64,000 nucleotides of DNA from Topomyia yanbarensis (lineage: Eukaryota > Arthropoda > Insecta > Diptera > Culicidae): NCBI RefSeq assembly GCF_030247195.1, contig NC_080672.1, forward strand, positions 367,714,271-367,778,270, written 5' to 3'. Every line of letters starts with the position of its first letter. Position 1 is the first letter of the stretch. The translations under genes were made by a program, and so were the position numbers. The notes under the pieces were generated by a model. It saw only the letters and a list, made by a program, of their open reading frames with translations. It did not search any database and was not told where the DNA came from. Shown here piece by piece: positions 22,225-33,892 of the stretch.

Positions 22225-23148
22225 TATCCAGCTTTGTACGTGCCATAATGGCGGTCTAAATTGATCAGTTCGTAATACGTTTAATTGGCCTTTTTAACAA
22301 TAATCGTTTACGCCAAAGGCCTTAGTATAAAGGTACGCAAAGAGTGTGCAGAAAGTGAAGCCGAAAAAAGTCTACTTATCGAGCAAAATTAGAATCCAAC
22401 TTTGCTGCGGAGGTGTCAGAGATGGATTCCAATTGTGCTCGATAGGTAGGCTTTTTTGACTTCACTCTTTGCGCAACTGTTCTCTATAGACTGTGGTTTA
22501 CGCCAGCTTGACAGCAACGCCCAGTCAAAGAGGTCGGGTGTTCATTGAATAAACATTCAACACATTGGACTAACGTGGGATGACTTAATCTCACTGGGCG
22601 GTTGACGTAAACGATTATTGTCAAAAAGGGCCATTAAACGTATACTACGAACTCTAAGAGAAGAGAAGACAATCGCGTAGCTAATTTGATCCAGTCCTAA
22701 CCTCAATATTGAACCAGCTTCTGATTGGTCATTTTGCCAGTCATGAGCGTTCATTATATTTACAATCGGGATGGAAAACAGTGCTGCCGAATCTATTCTG
22801 GCTATTTTTCATACACATCAACATTTCGTGCAAATTGAATAAAATACCTGAATGACGATATAGTTACGTGTATTGTTAAGAGAGACATGCATATAAATTT
22901 AATTTAATTTTTAAATGCAGCTAGCTTTGTAAAATCTTGGTAGAGGTGCGATCTTTTAGGTACAATTATTTTCGGCAATTGTAAAAAGCATTCAAAGGGA
23001 ATCTGGCAACGATGAACGCTTGTTGTCTTCAGATTTACGGCAGGGCCAAGTCGAGAAAATTAAGAAGAGCAAGAAGCCTGTTGTCGTCTCTTCTCTTAGT
23101 ACGAACTGAACAATGTTGACCGCCATTATGGTACGTAAAAAGCTAGAT
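22225..23148. mobile_element. Foldback cluster with inverted outer arms
   Basis: The left arm ATCCAGCTTTGTACGTGCCA followed by TAATGGCGGTC mirrors the right arm ending at 23148. A third, inverted internal copy at 22601-22680 pairs with both arms (GACGTAAACGATTATTGTCA; TAAGAGAAGAGAAGACAA). A smaller MITE is nested at 22332-22476. Confidence 0.7.
22332..22476. mobile_element. 145-bp MITE nested in the foldback cluster
   Basis: Inverted ends of about 55 bases: GCAAAGAGTGTGCAGAAAGT at the left, ACTTCACTCTTTGCGC at the right, with TATCGAGCA and GGATTCC blocks shared inside. It interrupts the left arm of the surrounding foldback. Confidence 0.75.
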
Positions 23149-24440
23149 ACCTATAATTTCTTTTCCACTTCAGATAGTATGGTATATTTTGACATATTCA
23201 ATGAAGTTCTCGGTACAACTCGTACATCTCGTACTCCACGCCTTCTTTGGAGCCGTGTGAAGACGAGAATTCGGTATTTACCGACCTGACACCCTAATCA
23301 TAATTCAATTTAGAGTTCCTAGCAGTAGGAAAAGGTGGTATAGCCAGTTTGCTTATAGCCTTCGTGGAAGCAGGTGTGAAAGTTGGCGTGGGGTACATTT
23401 GTACCCCAGTTTACGGTTGCCGTTAGCGTTTCAGCAGGTTTCGTGCTGTCCATGGAAATGTGACTCATGATAATACTAGTTTAAATAATGGTTGTTTTAC
23501 TACGTAAGTATCAACTAGTACTATAAAATCATTTATTCTATTAATTTAATTTTGAAGTAGAAAAGAAATCGTTCTCATTTTTGCTGATTTTTATTGTTGT
23601 ATTGTTTATTTTTGTTATAGTTTCTCAAAACAATGGCTCACAAGTATAATTTGCGCATAGTAACTGCTGTAACAGTAACGTTGCATTTTACCAATGTATT
23701 GCTGGTCAGAAATATTTTTTTCATTTCAATTTCCACCCCATTTCGTGATATTTTCCAAAATCCGATTTTTAAACTTTCACTCTTCCAAATCATTACACTT
23801 TTTCAAAAATATCGAAATTCGATTTTATGCCGTTTCTAGACCATTCTTTCAACTTTTAGAATCATTTGATTTTTTTTAAATCGGTTGAAAATTCGCAAAG
23901 TTATAGTAACTTTTTTTGATTTTTTCATTTTTTTTGTTCAGACCAATTTATGTATCAATGATTCAATGAAATCCATACTTTTACTTATACAGCTGTTTTC
24001 GCAATTAAAAAACGAAGAAAATGAGGTACTTTACATTTCTTTTGCTTGCATTTCTACCTGCGAAAATTGCGATCAAAGCGAAGGGTACATTTGTACCCCA
24101 GTGCAACGTTCTAGGGTGGAAAATGCAAATGCAACGTTCTATGGTTAATATTGTTGTTAGCAAGATACGTAATTTAATCTGCATAACTTTATTTCGATAT
24201 AAAACAAAAAACTGCCAAGTACTGCCATCTACAGTACTTGCGGCCTTGTGAAAACTTTACGAATGCTTACAATAGCCAAAACGACCATTCAAGAGCAGAA
24301 TCAATAGGATAGATTTGTATTGATCCCTCTTCTCGTCGATCTTTTCTCGTTTGGATTGCTGCACGGTTTAACCCTCTAAGTTGTGTGTGTGAAATGATTT
24401 GCATGGAACTCAATACAACTGAGCTCCACCCTAACATAAA
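23149..24440. other. Repeat-like stretch with two copies of a short palindrome
   Basis: GGGTACATTTGTACCCC occurs at 23391-23407 and GGGTACATTTGTACCC at 24083-24098, about 690 bases apart, followed by a shared CAGT. These could be the ends of a decayed element. No coding sequence. Confidence 0.4.
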
Positions 24441-24589
24441 GGGCAAACACGAAATTATTGCGACACATTCAACAGGGCATAACTTTTTTACCATTGGGTA
24501 AAAATCAACCAAATTTTACACACTTTCTCATTGATGTGTATTGTTTACATGCTGTCAAACTCGAAGTCGTGTTTTTCGATTCAACGAAA

Positions 24590-25608
24590 ATGGAGGTGAA
24601 CCAACGCGAGTCGAGACAACAAATTCTTTCCAAACACCTGGAATTTTCTGACCTGTCGCACCGACAGTTGGGAAAAATGTTGAACATTCACCATTCAACC
24701 GTCTCCAGAGTGTTGAAGCGGTTCCAGGAGCGGTTGACGTTGGACCACGGCAAAGGATCTGAAAGAAAACCGGGACCGGAGAACAAAAAGACGGAGGGAA
24801 AGGTGAAGCGGATGATTAAAGCGAATCCCAACGTCTCAAGCCGTGATTTGGCTGAAAAGATCGGCATGTCGCAGAGCTACGTCCAGAATGCAAAGAAGAG
24901 AGCTGGACTACATACATACAAGGTACAGAGCTTCCCAAACCGCGATGAGCGGCAACAATCGACGGCTAAAACTCGGGCACGGAAGCTCTACGAGAAGATG
25001 CTGACACAATATGGCTGCTGTGTGATGGACGACGAAACGTATATAAAAGCCGATTTTAAGCAAATTCCGGGGTTGTAGTTTTTCACCGGCAAGAGCAAGT
25101 TCTATGTGGACGACAAATTTAAGAAGAAGAAAATGTCGAAGTTCGCCTCCAAATATCTCATTTGGCAGGCCATCTGCTCTTGCGGACTGATGAGTGAGCC
25201 TTTCGTGACAAAGGGCACAGTAAATGGCGAGATCTACAAATCTGAGTGCCTCGAGAAGCGCCTTTTGCCATTCTTGCAGCAGCACGACGAAGCTCCGCTA
25301 TTTTGGCCAGATTTGGCATCATGCCACTATTCTAAAAGTGTCCTGGAGTGGTATGAGGCCAATTCTGTCCATTTTGTTCCAAAGGACATGAATTCGCCAA
25401 ACTGTCCGGAGCTACGCCCGGTGGAGCAGTACTGGGCAATGATGAAGCGGGAACTTCGGAAGAGTAAGAAGACAGTCAAAGACGAGAAGGACATGTTAAG
25501 AAAATGGAAAAAACTGAGAAACTGGTACCGGATGACACTGTAAAGACTTTCATGGAAGGCATCAAGCGAAAATGCGTTCAATTTTACACTCAAGGCTCCA
25601 TCGATTAA
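24590..25608 (+). pseudogene. mariner-like transposase pseudogene, DD37E type
   Basis: The transposase begins at the ATG at 24590 and shows two N-terminal helix-turn-helix regions (SDLSHRQLGKMLNIHHSTVSRV; SSRDLAEKIGMSQSYVQ) and the catalytic triad. D1 is in MDDETYIKADF, D2 in WPDLASCHYS and E in LRPVEQYWA. Exactly 37 residues separate D2 and E, which defines the DD37E group known from mosquitoes. An in-frame TAG at 25076-25078 and a one-base frameshift in the A-run near 25508-25513 break the frame, so it is dead. Codon composition is more GC-rich than the flanks, suggesting fairly recent insertion. Terminal inverted repeats were not located with confidence. Confidence 0.92.
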
Positions 25609-26647
25609 CTTTTCTTTTGATTCTCAATACTATTTTTGTATACATTACCTCTACATAGGAAGCCGAAGAAAATGTACACTTCCAGTAATATATGGATATA
25701 TTTTTCGAGAAGCCTGTTGCATGCATGCATCACGGAGCAATCTGTCGTAATTTGACAGAAGCAATTGCTTCATTTCAAAACAATCGTTATTTTGCGTGGG
25801 ACATCTTAGGACTGCATCTAGTACGTCGGTGATTCCACTTTAAGAAATACAAAAAATATACCAATTTTACATCAAGTCTGACTATGCTTGAACATGCGAT
25901 AAAATCGCATATTCATGTGGTGGATCACCAACAAATGATAGACCGAGATATTTCCGACTCCGTATTCAGATTCATTGAATAAAAAGTTCCTGAAATTGGA
26001 CGGCTATCTTAATTCATTGTTCTTTAGTAAAACCGGTTTATCGGTTATCTGGCCTACACCTATTCTTCCGTTCAGGAAACTGCGATGCTAACAAAATCAT
26101 AGATTTAAGTACATTTAAGTAAATTTAAGTAGGTTTAAGATTTCAATTCATATTCCAATTTAGTTACCTTTACGCTCTCGAATAGTTCACAGTAATAATT
26201 GTCCTCATGATAGGTAAATTCCATTTAGCATTAATTTTAGGTTAGTTTTATATATCGCTAGTTGCAAGCCTGATTTTCAAGCTCTTTTTACCTCCCTTCG
26301 TATTCCTCCAAATGTCAATTTGGCTCATGGTTGAGTTCATGTTGGTTGTTGCCCCGTTTTCTCAGGGGTTTGTGTTGCTCGACATTGCGCAGGTAACATG
26401 TGGAATCACCGAGTTATCTTCGATGCACTTATTCCTTGGATTGGGTCATGGACAATAACTGCACCGAAGACGATGTGAATAAGCACTATTATTAATACAT
26501 TTTTGATTTTATGAACACTTGTGTGCTATCTCAACTTGGTGAAAATAATATTTCAGCCCTATGGTGTGAAATGCGCTATAACTTCCCTCAATAATACGCT
26601 TCAGATAACTTAATAACCTGCATACCCGTAACTATGAGCCCATATTA
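25609..26647. other. Unassigned sequence
   Basis: AT-rich, without supported genes or repeats. AAGTACATTTAAGTAAATTT is a short local repeat near 26110. Confidence 0.35.
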
Positions 26648-26813
26648 TTGGCTCGAATCAAAACTCGTCGAAATGTCAATTGACGATAGGTTCATCCGGA
26701 GTGTTCATTTGTGTTTACATTTTGCTCGCGTTGCCAATTTTATTTTGTGTCCACCATCGCTTTTGCGCTCAGTCGGACTTAAGCTAGGGATAGCCCCTAT
26801 GTTTGAGTAATGC

Positions 26814-26932
26814 GGGCAAACGAATGGATCACAGGTTCGCTTGCTTCCGACGGCGGGTCGGTGGCCACCTCGCCCGGCGAATCCTCAGCGGCTTTGCGCC
26901 GCTTCGGTTCCTAGGCCTCGGTTATGCGGCTA
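26814..26932 (-). other. GC-rich block with a short open minus frame
   Basis: The minus strand reads EPKRRKAAEDSPGEVATDPP and continues to ...SFARITQT before a stop, with coding-like composition unlike its AT-rich surroundings. It is preceded by a stop and a possible CCTAG acceptor. Small palindromes (GCGGCTTTGCGCCGC, ATGCGGCTAAGCCGCAT) could equally explain it. Function unknown. Confidence 0.25.
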
Positions 26933-26959
26933 AGCCGCATCGAAATGGTACCCCTTAAA

Positions 26960-27040
26960 CATTCTAACTAGAATCGGTTGTGTCACCGGAGCCGGAATAC
27001 GAATTAGAACCAGCCAGCATTCCGGCTGAGCTTAACTGGG
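26960..27040. repeat. Half copy of the CCAGTTAAGCT MITE
   Basis: Matches one arm of the element at 4891-5052: AGCCGGAATACGAATTAGAA, then CCAGCCAGCATTCCGGCT and GAGCTTAACTGGGA. The other arm is missing. Confidence 0.75.
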
Positions 27041-27278
27041 AAGTTTAGTAAAATTTAATCTGAAAATTAAAATTTTCTGGCAACGCTCCAGCACCCCGTT
27101 GAATTCTAACGATTCCACCACCTGGGTTGACGATATGAAATGAACTTTGTTTACTTTCGACAAGTTTTGATTCGAGCCAACAGCATCCAGCCGGTTTCTA
27201 TTGCCCTCAATTTCGCCCAACCGAGACTCACTGGTATGATTCGTTGTAAAGTTGATGTCAGTGTGGCTCAGATGGTGG

Positions 27279-27557
27279 CAGGGATGCCAGGTAATATTTC
27301 CTGAAATCTGTGCGTAGCCTATGTAAAAATCTGTGCAAATCTTTGTTAAGGAAAAGTCTCAAAACAAAAAGTCGCGACCTTTTTTTTAGTTTTTGCACAA
27401 GCCTTGAGAATTGTGTGTTAATCTGTGCATTCTAACGAAAAACTTAGGAAATCTGTACATGAAAACATAAAGCTGTGGAAATCAGCACAATTTTAAAAAA
27501 TTGTGCAAAACGTTGAAAATCTGTGAAACACAGATTAATCTGTGCATTTGCCATCCT
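27279..27557. repeat. MITE-like repeat with AATCTGTGC subrepeats
   Basis: It begins CAGGGATGCCAGGTAAT and ends GCATTTGCCATCCTTGG. AATCTGTGCA-type words recur at least six times. Terminal similarity is imperfect and no target duplication was found. Confidence 0.55.
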
Positions 27558-30189
27558 TGGTGTCTGTAATAACCCGTTTAACTGTAATAAATATTTTGAC
27601 AAAATGTCTTTCCGTGTGAGTTTACCAAACAAATTAAATGAGCCTATTCCAAGATAAAACTAATCTACTTTTGAACGAAAAAACTCTTAAAAAACTCAAT
27701 CGCATTGTTCTGACATTGCTTTATAAGCTATTAAAACACTACGAAAGGAGATAACTTAGCATCAGACAAGTCAGTTCAATTAGGTCTAGGACAACGAGGT
27801 CAACGTTTATCGATTAGGTAGTCATTATTCAATTATTGCCAATTGCTCATGCGCTTCACTTTTAATTAGCGCCAGAGTAGAAGTGCGCCACACAAAACTG
27901 ACAAGGGTAGTGTTTAGTGTCGGAAATGCATATGCATTTCTTGTTGCCGTAATAAAAGTGTTTCAGATCGCCATTTAATCCTTCGCACATAAGTGCTCCT
28001 ATACCTACCGATGACGCATGATCGAGTTATGCCAGGTCAGTGAAATGAATGGTTTATTGCTACGCATAAGAATAATTTGCACCACTAAATGAAAGAAATT
28101 GAGGAAATAAAACTCATCTTGTGTATAGCTGCCGATGCACTGGAATAGCATGCGTTGGTTTATTAATTTTATTACCACACTAAACTATTATACAAGTAGG
28201 TACCTACTATGTGCTTCTCGGCCTACGCGATTCTGCGGTTGATGATTCATAGACGAGTTGTGCGCTGATCAAACTTCGTCTCGCTGAAAAGCTTACCACC
28301 ATAGAAGGCAGGCTAGGAGGTCTTTCCAGCGTGAAGCGCCCTTTCCAACAATAAATGCCTCATATAGCAAAGGGTTATGAAACGCGATAATTTACGGCTG
28401 AATAGAATCAACGGCGCCTTCGTTCGGGGAAAAAACTTACGCCTGAACTTGCTTCTGAAATTATTCGGAATAATTTCGCAGATCGCGGCGGGCTGGTGAA
28501 TTTACGACCATTGACTTTATACGGTGTTATTTTCACTGTTTACACTACGGCGCAAGCGGCGTGGGCCTGAAGCGAGGATAATTTGTGTCGTCACGTGTTT
28601 GCTGTGTACCTAGGCACTAGCGAGATAATGCGTATTGTGCCGAACGGGGTGAGTAGCAATCAGCGTTCGACTCGAGGGACTTGAACCGGTCGAACCCTGG
28701 GGGCTGATTTATTCGCAGTACAATCGTAAGGTCTGTCTGGGTTGCTACTTTACGAGAAATAGTACCGGGCAGTGACCGATGGTTCACGGTTAATGTGTTG
28801 GCAGGATTATGTGGGTGTGACGAGGATTCATGGGTGAGTTGATACTTTGTCCATATTGCCTTTTGGGGAAAATCCACAAATTTTGTTGGTCGATCATGTC
28901 TTTAATGCGAGCGGAAGAGAATTCAAGCTATATAACAAATCCAATTCCCAGCTACGACTTTAATCAAATGCCCTACAGCGGTTGTCAATCTATGCAACAG
29001 ATCGGGGCCATTATGGTGACGTTCACGATCTTGGTGAACAGCGATAAGGCGTGGGTGGAGAACTCGATCGAAACAAGCGCGATAAATCATCGACGTTGAC
29101 GCAGCGCAGCACGCGAAGCTGTCTGAAAAACGTGTCGGTCTTCCGTTCCGGCATCTTGACTGGGACCGCTTGATTGATTTGTAAATCGGAAGAATCTAAA
29201 CGGGTGGGCTTAAGTTTTAGTGCACTCAATAATTATAGCTAATAAATTAAGCGGAAAAAACATCCGATGCGAGCACAGATTTGCCAAAAATAATCGAATT
29301 TAACCTGGATTTCAAACCTCCAACGGCCGGGCGTGGGTTTTGCTCTATAGCTCTATTGTCGTCATTGACAAACGACACTTGCTGCAGACCGTCAATTGAC
29401 CTTTTGCCCGGGCTGGGAAGGCTGGGAACTGAAATCACAATTTAAAATGCAAATTTCACTCGCTTTTTTTCGATCGAATCAGACTTTTGCGTACATATTG
29501 GGAGTCTAGGTAGATACAGCAAGGTAAATTGATTGCGGGTCGTTAATAAACGATCCATTCTTGGGTCTGCCAGTTTGGACCAAGTGGGTGTCTTTTTTGT
29601 GGAGATTGGTGTGTGTGCGTGTGTTGAGGTACGTGAAAACGTGCCTCTCCGTGCAGGTGTTTGCTCTAGTTAGCATTTTATAGAGATCAATCAGGGGACG
29701 AAATAGCAGGTTGTCTGGTTTTCGACACTTTGGCTTTTGTAGTTCAAAGATAACTAGGGTGTCACCAATGGATTTTTTTTGTTTATAAATTTAGAACTTC
29801 GAAATCGAAAATATCGGCTATTTGGAACCAAGTCTGCACAAAGGCTAATGATGAGTGCAAATGAAACGTGTCCATGAAGATGACAATTGTTTTTGCGCTG
29901 TTGGAATCATAACCATACAATAGTTACAAAAAAATGCATCAAGGTTCAAAACAAAATTTGGTCTTCTAGCGTTATACTCAAACAGTAAGCTTAACAATTA
30001 ATAATCAATTGATTCATTTTGCTTCTGGAAATTTTGGATGCCACAGTGTCGCTCCTTCATAAATTCCGTTTCAAGGTGCCGCGCAACATCCCGAAAGATA
30101 TATCTGCAAAACTTCCCAAATTGATAAATTTTTTGGACAAGACCAAACAAGACCTAATATAAATTAAGTTTTAATTTTTTTGTGTTTCG
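27558..30189. other. Mostly unique sequence, possible intronic regulatory region
   Basis: 28200-29450 has higher GC and CpG than the surroundings and no recognisable repeats, unlike most of the window. Frames in it (28617-28877 minus, 28830-29099 plus, 29247-29438 minus) show no domain. If the LIM gene extends to 44.6 kb, this is intronic and could hold enhancers. Confidence 0.35.
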
Positions 30190-30345
30190 AATTCATCTCG
30201 TCAGTAACTAGCACCATCTGGGTGTCTAGTTAGACGATGTATCTAAACTACTATCCAAATTAGCACTAGTTAGACACAAAAAATTCCAAACAGTTCACAC
30301 GACATATGTGAACGCCTAAAGCCACGACATATGTGAACGCCAAAG
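30190..30345 (+). repeat. Copy of a dispersed TAGTTAGACAC repeat family
   Basis: Shares CTCGTCAGTAACT, GTTAGACAC, AATTCCAAACAGTTCACAC and an ACATATGTGAACGCC duplication with sequences at 51445-51640 and, inverted, 61262-61490. Confidence 0.6.
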
Positions 30346-31511
30346 ATATTTATTAATTTAATAACTAAGTGAAGAGGACTCAAGAAAATCTATCGAAAAT
30401 ATAACCGAAAATCGGTCTTAATTTTTGGTTCCATATTTCGACAGCACGTGTCGATTTAAAAGTGTGGTATTTTAGTGATGGTCTTCGGGAAATAGCAATG
30501 TTTGTCTAAATGTTAACGAAGTGTGAAAGCTACTGACGTTCAATATACTTAGTGTTAAAAAAATCAGATATAGAATGTGAAAACTACATGAAGTATACCA
30601 GAAATAAGCAAGAGCAATGCGCTTCGTTCCACATAATTATTGAGTATGTACGAAGAAGTAGTCTGGACAATGTTCATATAATGAACGTTTAGCCCGCTCT
30701 ACTCCATCATTCCTACTTCTTGACGGAGGCACTCTTCATCCTCAAACAACGTCTTACAACTATGAAGGTCAGATAACATCGTTCGGGGCGTGTGAGTCCA
30801 TTACACTGTACGCAGCACACCTGATGTCCCACTACAGAATTTAGTGTTCTAGACTCTTTGCCAATATCCGTCAGAAATGTCAGCTACTTTATAGGATCTA
30901 CTAAAATGATCTTGCGTTTTCGACGGTATTTGGATATTTACAACGACACCTAGTGATGAAAATCTGATACCGTGTGTTTGCTCCATATATTTCGATTCTC
31001 ACATTATTTTAATGTAGAATACATTTAAGGTTTCAATATAGGGGTCCCGTTTCAAAATATCGGCTGCGGTGCCGCGTCAGATTTTGAACGTTAATAACTT
31101 TTATCATACTTAACAGAATGATTTGATTTTTAGGCCAATTTGTTGCAAATATGTTCCTCTATGCTGTATTAAAATTTGAAGTATGTATAACATGTACTAA
31201 TAACAAAAAAAATGTGTTTTGAAAAATCTTTCGAAAACGACTCGGAAAAGTGAAAATTTTCAGCCCATCCCGCACAGAGCCGTCGTTATGGTAGACCAAC
31301 CGAACAATAAAATAATGAAAAGTTTATATATAGGTCCATTACATGTTTGTTCGTATGGTTATTCGCATTGGGTTGCTTGACGAGAGCACTTGGTGGGGGA
31401 AAGACTGCATATTCCTTTGGTTAGGCCATTAGAAGCCGGACGGAAAGGAAAGGCTCATGCACGGCACGAGAACGAGCGAGAAAGCGATAGTAGTGCATAT
31501 TAGCGCGATTA

Positions 31512-31517
31512 TATAAA
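31512..31517 (+). promoter_or_regulatory. TATA-like box upstream of H3-derived copy 1
   Basis: TATAAA lies about 50 bases before the region aligning with the start of histone H3. The spacing is compatible with an inherited histone promoter. Activity unknown. Confidence 0.35.
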
Positions 31518-31593
31518 TATCTGTCGGTCGGTTTTTCTCATCATTCGTATTCGTTCAAGCACTAGCAAGCAGCCAGTCCATCGAAGAAAAGCA

Positions 31594-31842
31594 GTGGGCG
31601 ATGACGACGGCGGAAAAAGTGCCCCAGCTACTGGTGACTCATCGCAACCCGATCAGGAACTGTCGCCCTGCAAGAATTTCGCCCCAACTAAAGGGCAACA
31701 GAGTAGGCTATCGTTCCAGCGTCTGGGTCGTGAGATTGTGCAGGACTGCAAAGTCGAGCTACGCTTACAAAGCTCAGTCGTAATGATGCCCCGAGAAGCC
31801 AACGATGCCTTCTTGGTCGGTTTGTTCGAGAATGCAAAATAG
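31594..31842 (+). pseudogene. Histone H3-derived pseudogene, copy 1
   Basis: The reading frame contains GKSAPATG, then [20 protein letters not shown] followed by SSVV and LVGLFENAK, then TAG. These match the histone H3 blocks [22 protein letters not shown] and YLVGLFEDTN, but all sequence after LVGLFE is lost and the middle of the tail is deleted. A one-base shift separates it from the upstream part still readable in copy 2. The normal ATG is absent, so 31594 is not a proven start. A histone-type 3' stem-loop follows at 31910-31925. Confidence 0.8.
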
Positions 31843-31909
31843 TGCTTTCTAGCTCACCGTGTCCGCGGGGAGTGCGTCTGAATTATGCTCCCGCAATAAA
31901 ACAATAAAC

Positions 31910-31925
31910 GGTTCTTTACAGAACC
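31910..31925 (+). terminator. Histone-type 3' stem-loop, copy 1
   Basis: GGTTCTTTACAGAACC: six-base stem, four-base loop, as in replication-dependent histone mRNA 3' ends. It sits 68 bases after the H3-derived stop codon, the normal distance. Confidence 0.75.
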
Positions 31926-32641
31926 AATTAATTGTGTTCTGATAAGAGTTAAACTGAAATTTACATTTTATGGTGTATAACAAATAATTTTCAGAAAGCA
32001 ATATAAGAAATACGATGTGTGGAAAGAAAGAAAGAGAATTTAAATTATCCTCTCTCGCTCGTTTTCGTGCACTGCTTTTCCATTCCTTTCTGCTGCTACT
32101 ACCATCATAACTAAAACGAATGTGCGTGTTCCCCCACCATCTCATGACCAGTGTTGCCACAATTGCATGTCGCTATTACAATTTGAATTATTTTATTGAT
32201 CCTCTCTAGTATTGATAAAATATAGAACGTGCAAAGTACACTAGTCGCATGCTTTTATTCGAACTTTTTGGCAGCCTCCGTTGATTAACTGCATAAATCG
32301 ATTTGTTTGTGCAGCTCCTTGCTAGTAGCAAACTAAATAGCCTTTATCAGCGCTAACAAATAACACGAAAGAATTTAAATTTGTGAAAATCTTTTCCTTC
32401 CTTCTTTTCAAATCTGCAACATTCTTTGAAAATATTGTTTGAATGTTGTTATTGAAAAACTGAACATGCAAGTTTGCTAGCACTGGCCACTAGATTGAAG
32501 GCGATGGAAAGACAGAATATTCGTTTTGGTTATGCTAGTATTGGTAGCCAAACGGAAAGGAATGGCACGAAAACGAGCGATAGTAGTGCTTTCTCGTGTG
32601 TTCATATATGAATATTGGTCGTTCGGTTTTTCTCATCATTC

Positions 32642-32926
32642 GTATTCGTTCAAGCACTAGCAAGCAGCCAGTCCACCGAAGGAAAGCAGTTGGCAATAGC
32701 GACGGACGGAAAAAGTGCCCCAGCTACTGGTGACTCATCGGAACTGTCGCCCTGCAAGAATTTCGCCCCAACTAAAGGGCAACAGAGTAGGCTATCGTTC
32801 CAGCGTCTGGGTCGTGAGATTGTGCAGGACTGCAAAGTCGAGCTACGCTTACAAAGCTCAGTCGTAATGATGCCCCGAGAAGACAACGATGCCTACTTGG
32901 TCGGTTTGTTCGAGAATGCAAAATAG
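32642..32926 (+). pseudogene. Histone H3-derived pseudogene, copy 2
   Basis: Here the frame is open through the whole H3-like region. [20 protein letters not shown] aligns with the H3 tail [21 protein letters not shown] with a short deletion, then [20 protein letters not shown] and [11 protein letters not shown] before TAG. The start codon is lost and the last third of H3 (from the CAIHAKRV block on) is missing. Most H3 lysines that are modified in the tail are replaced. Copies 1 and 2 share a common truncation, so they duplicated after the first damage. They are probably non-functional, but the frame has been kept open. Confidence 0.82.
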
Positions 32927-32993
32927 TGCTTTCTAGCTCACCGTGTCCGCTGGGAGTGCGTCTGAATTATGCTCCCGCAATAAAACAATAAAC

Positions 32994-33009
32994 GGTTCTT
33001 TACAGGACC
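32994..33009 (+). terminator. Histone-type 3' stem-loop, copy 2
   Basis: GGTTCTTTACAGGACC, with one G-U pair compared with copy 1, in the same position relative to the stop. Confidence 0.7.
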
Positions 33010-33382
33010 AATTAATTATGTTCTAATAAGAGTTAAACTGAAATTTACATTTTATGGTGTATAACAAATAATTTTCAGAAAGCTATATAAGAAATACGAT
33101 GTGTGGAAAGAAAGAAAGAGAATTTAAATTATCCTCTCTCGCTCGTTTTCGTGCACTGCTTTTCCATTCCTTTCTGCTGCTAATACCATCATAACTAAAA
33201 CGAATGTGCGTGTTCCCCCACCATCTCATGGCCAGTGTTGCCACAATTGCATGTCGCTATTACAATTTGAATTATTTTATTGATCCTCTCTAGTATTGAT
33301 AAAATATAGAACGTGCAAAGTACACTAGTCGCTTGCTTTTATTCGAACTTTTTGGCAGCCTCCTTTGATTAACTGCATAAAT

Positions 33383-33865
33383 CATTAGATTTAAATTAAC
33401 GTCTCGAAGTGAAGTCACGATGCTCCGGTTATGTTACAGACATTACCCACCCATCTTTTTTTTTAGTTTAGTAGAGCGAATACGAACTACTATCGCTCTC
33501 TCGCTTGCTCGTTTTCGGGCCATGCGCCTTTTCTTTCTTTTCTGCTACTAATACTAGCATAATCAAAACGAATGTGCGTCTTCCCACCATCCATTTAGTG
33601 AGCAGTGTTGCCAAACGCATTTTCAGTTTTTCATCAATAACATTTCAACAATATTTTCAAAGAATGCTGTAGATTCGAAAAAAGAAAAATAGTTGGTGAT
33701 GGAAAAGAATTTCCAATTAGAATTTTTAACCATAATTATAACGAATCATTTGAAAATTTCACATGCAAACGTAATTTCGTTGCATATCATTAGATTTGGA
33801 TTAACGTCACAAGTGTAGTTACGACACTCCGGTTATGTCGCAGACATTACCCACCCATCTTTTTT
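33383..33865. repeat. Two direct copies of a terminal module
   Basis: CATTAGATTTRRATTAACGTC ... CTCCGGTTATGT..CAGACATTACCCACCCATCTTTTTT occurs at 33383-33465 and again at 33787-33865. Between them (33466-33620) lies a stray copy of the downstream flank of the H3 units. Confidence 0.7.
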
Positions 33866-33892
33866 ATTGTGACCACGACTAACGGTTTAATA

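Larger units (their letters stand above)
26648..27180. mobile_element. 533-bp TIR element (TTGGCTCGAATCAAAACT ends)
   Basis: TTGGCTCGAATCAAAACT at the left and AGTTTTGATTCGAGCCAA at the right are exact inverted copies, extended by GTCGAAA and GACGATA words. It contains a half copy of the CCAGTTAAGCT MITE (26960-27040) and an unusual GC-rich block at 26815-26945. Confidence 0.85.
31034..33465 (+). mobile_element. Repeat unit carrying two histone H3-derived copies
   Basis: It starts with TTTCAATATAGGGGTCCCG and runs to CGGTTATGTTACAGACATTA / CCCACCCATCTTTTTT. Within it a segment of about 0.9 kb (about 31405-32300) is repeated in tandem with an offset of 1084-1095 bases (about 32490-33385). Each segment is bounded by imperfect inverted repeats: TTCGTTTTGGTTATGC...GGAAAGGAATGG..CGAAAACGAGCGA upstream and the complement downstream. 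The start and end modules recur at 33893-34365 and, inverted, between 58670 and 55171. Confidence 0.55.
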
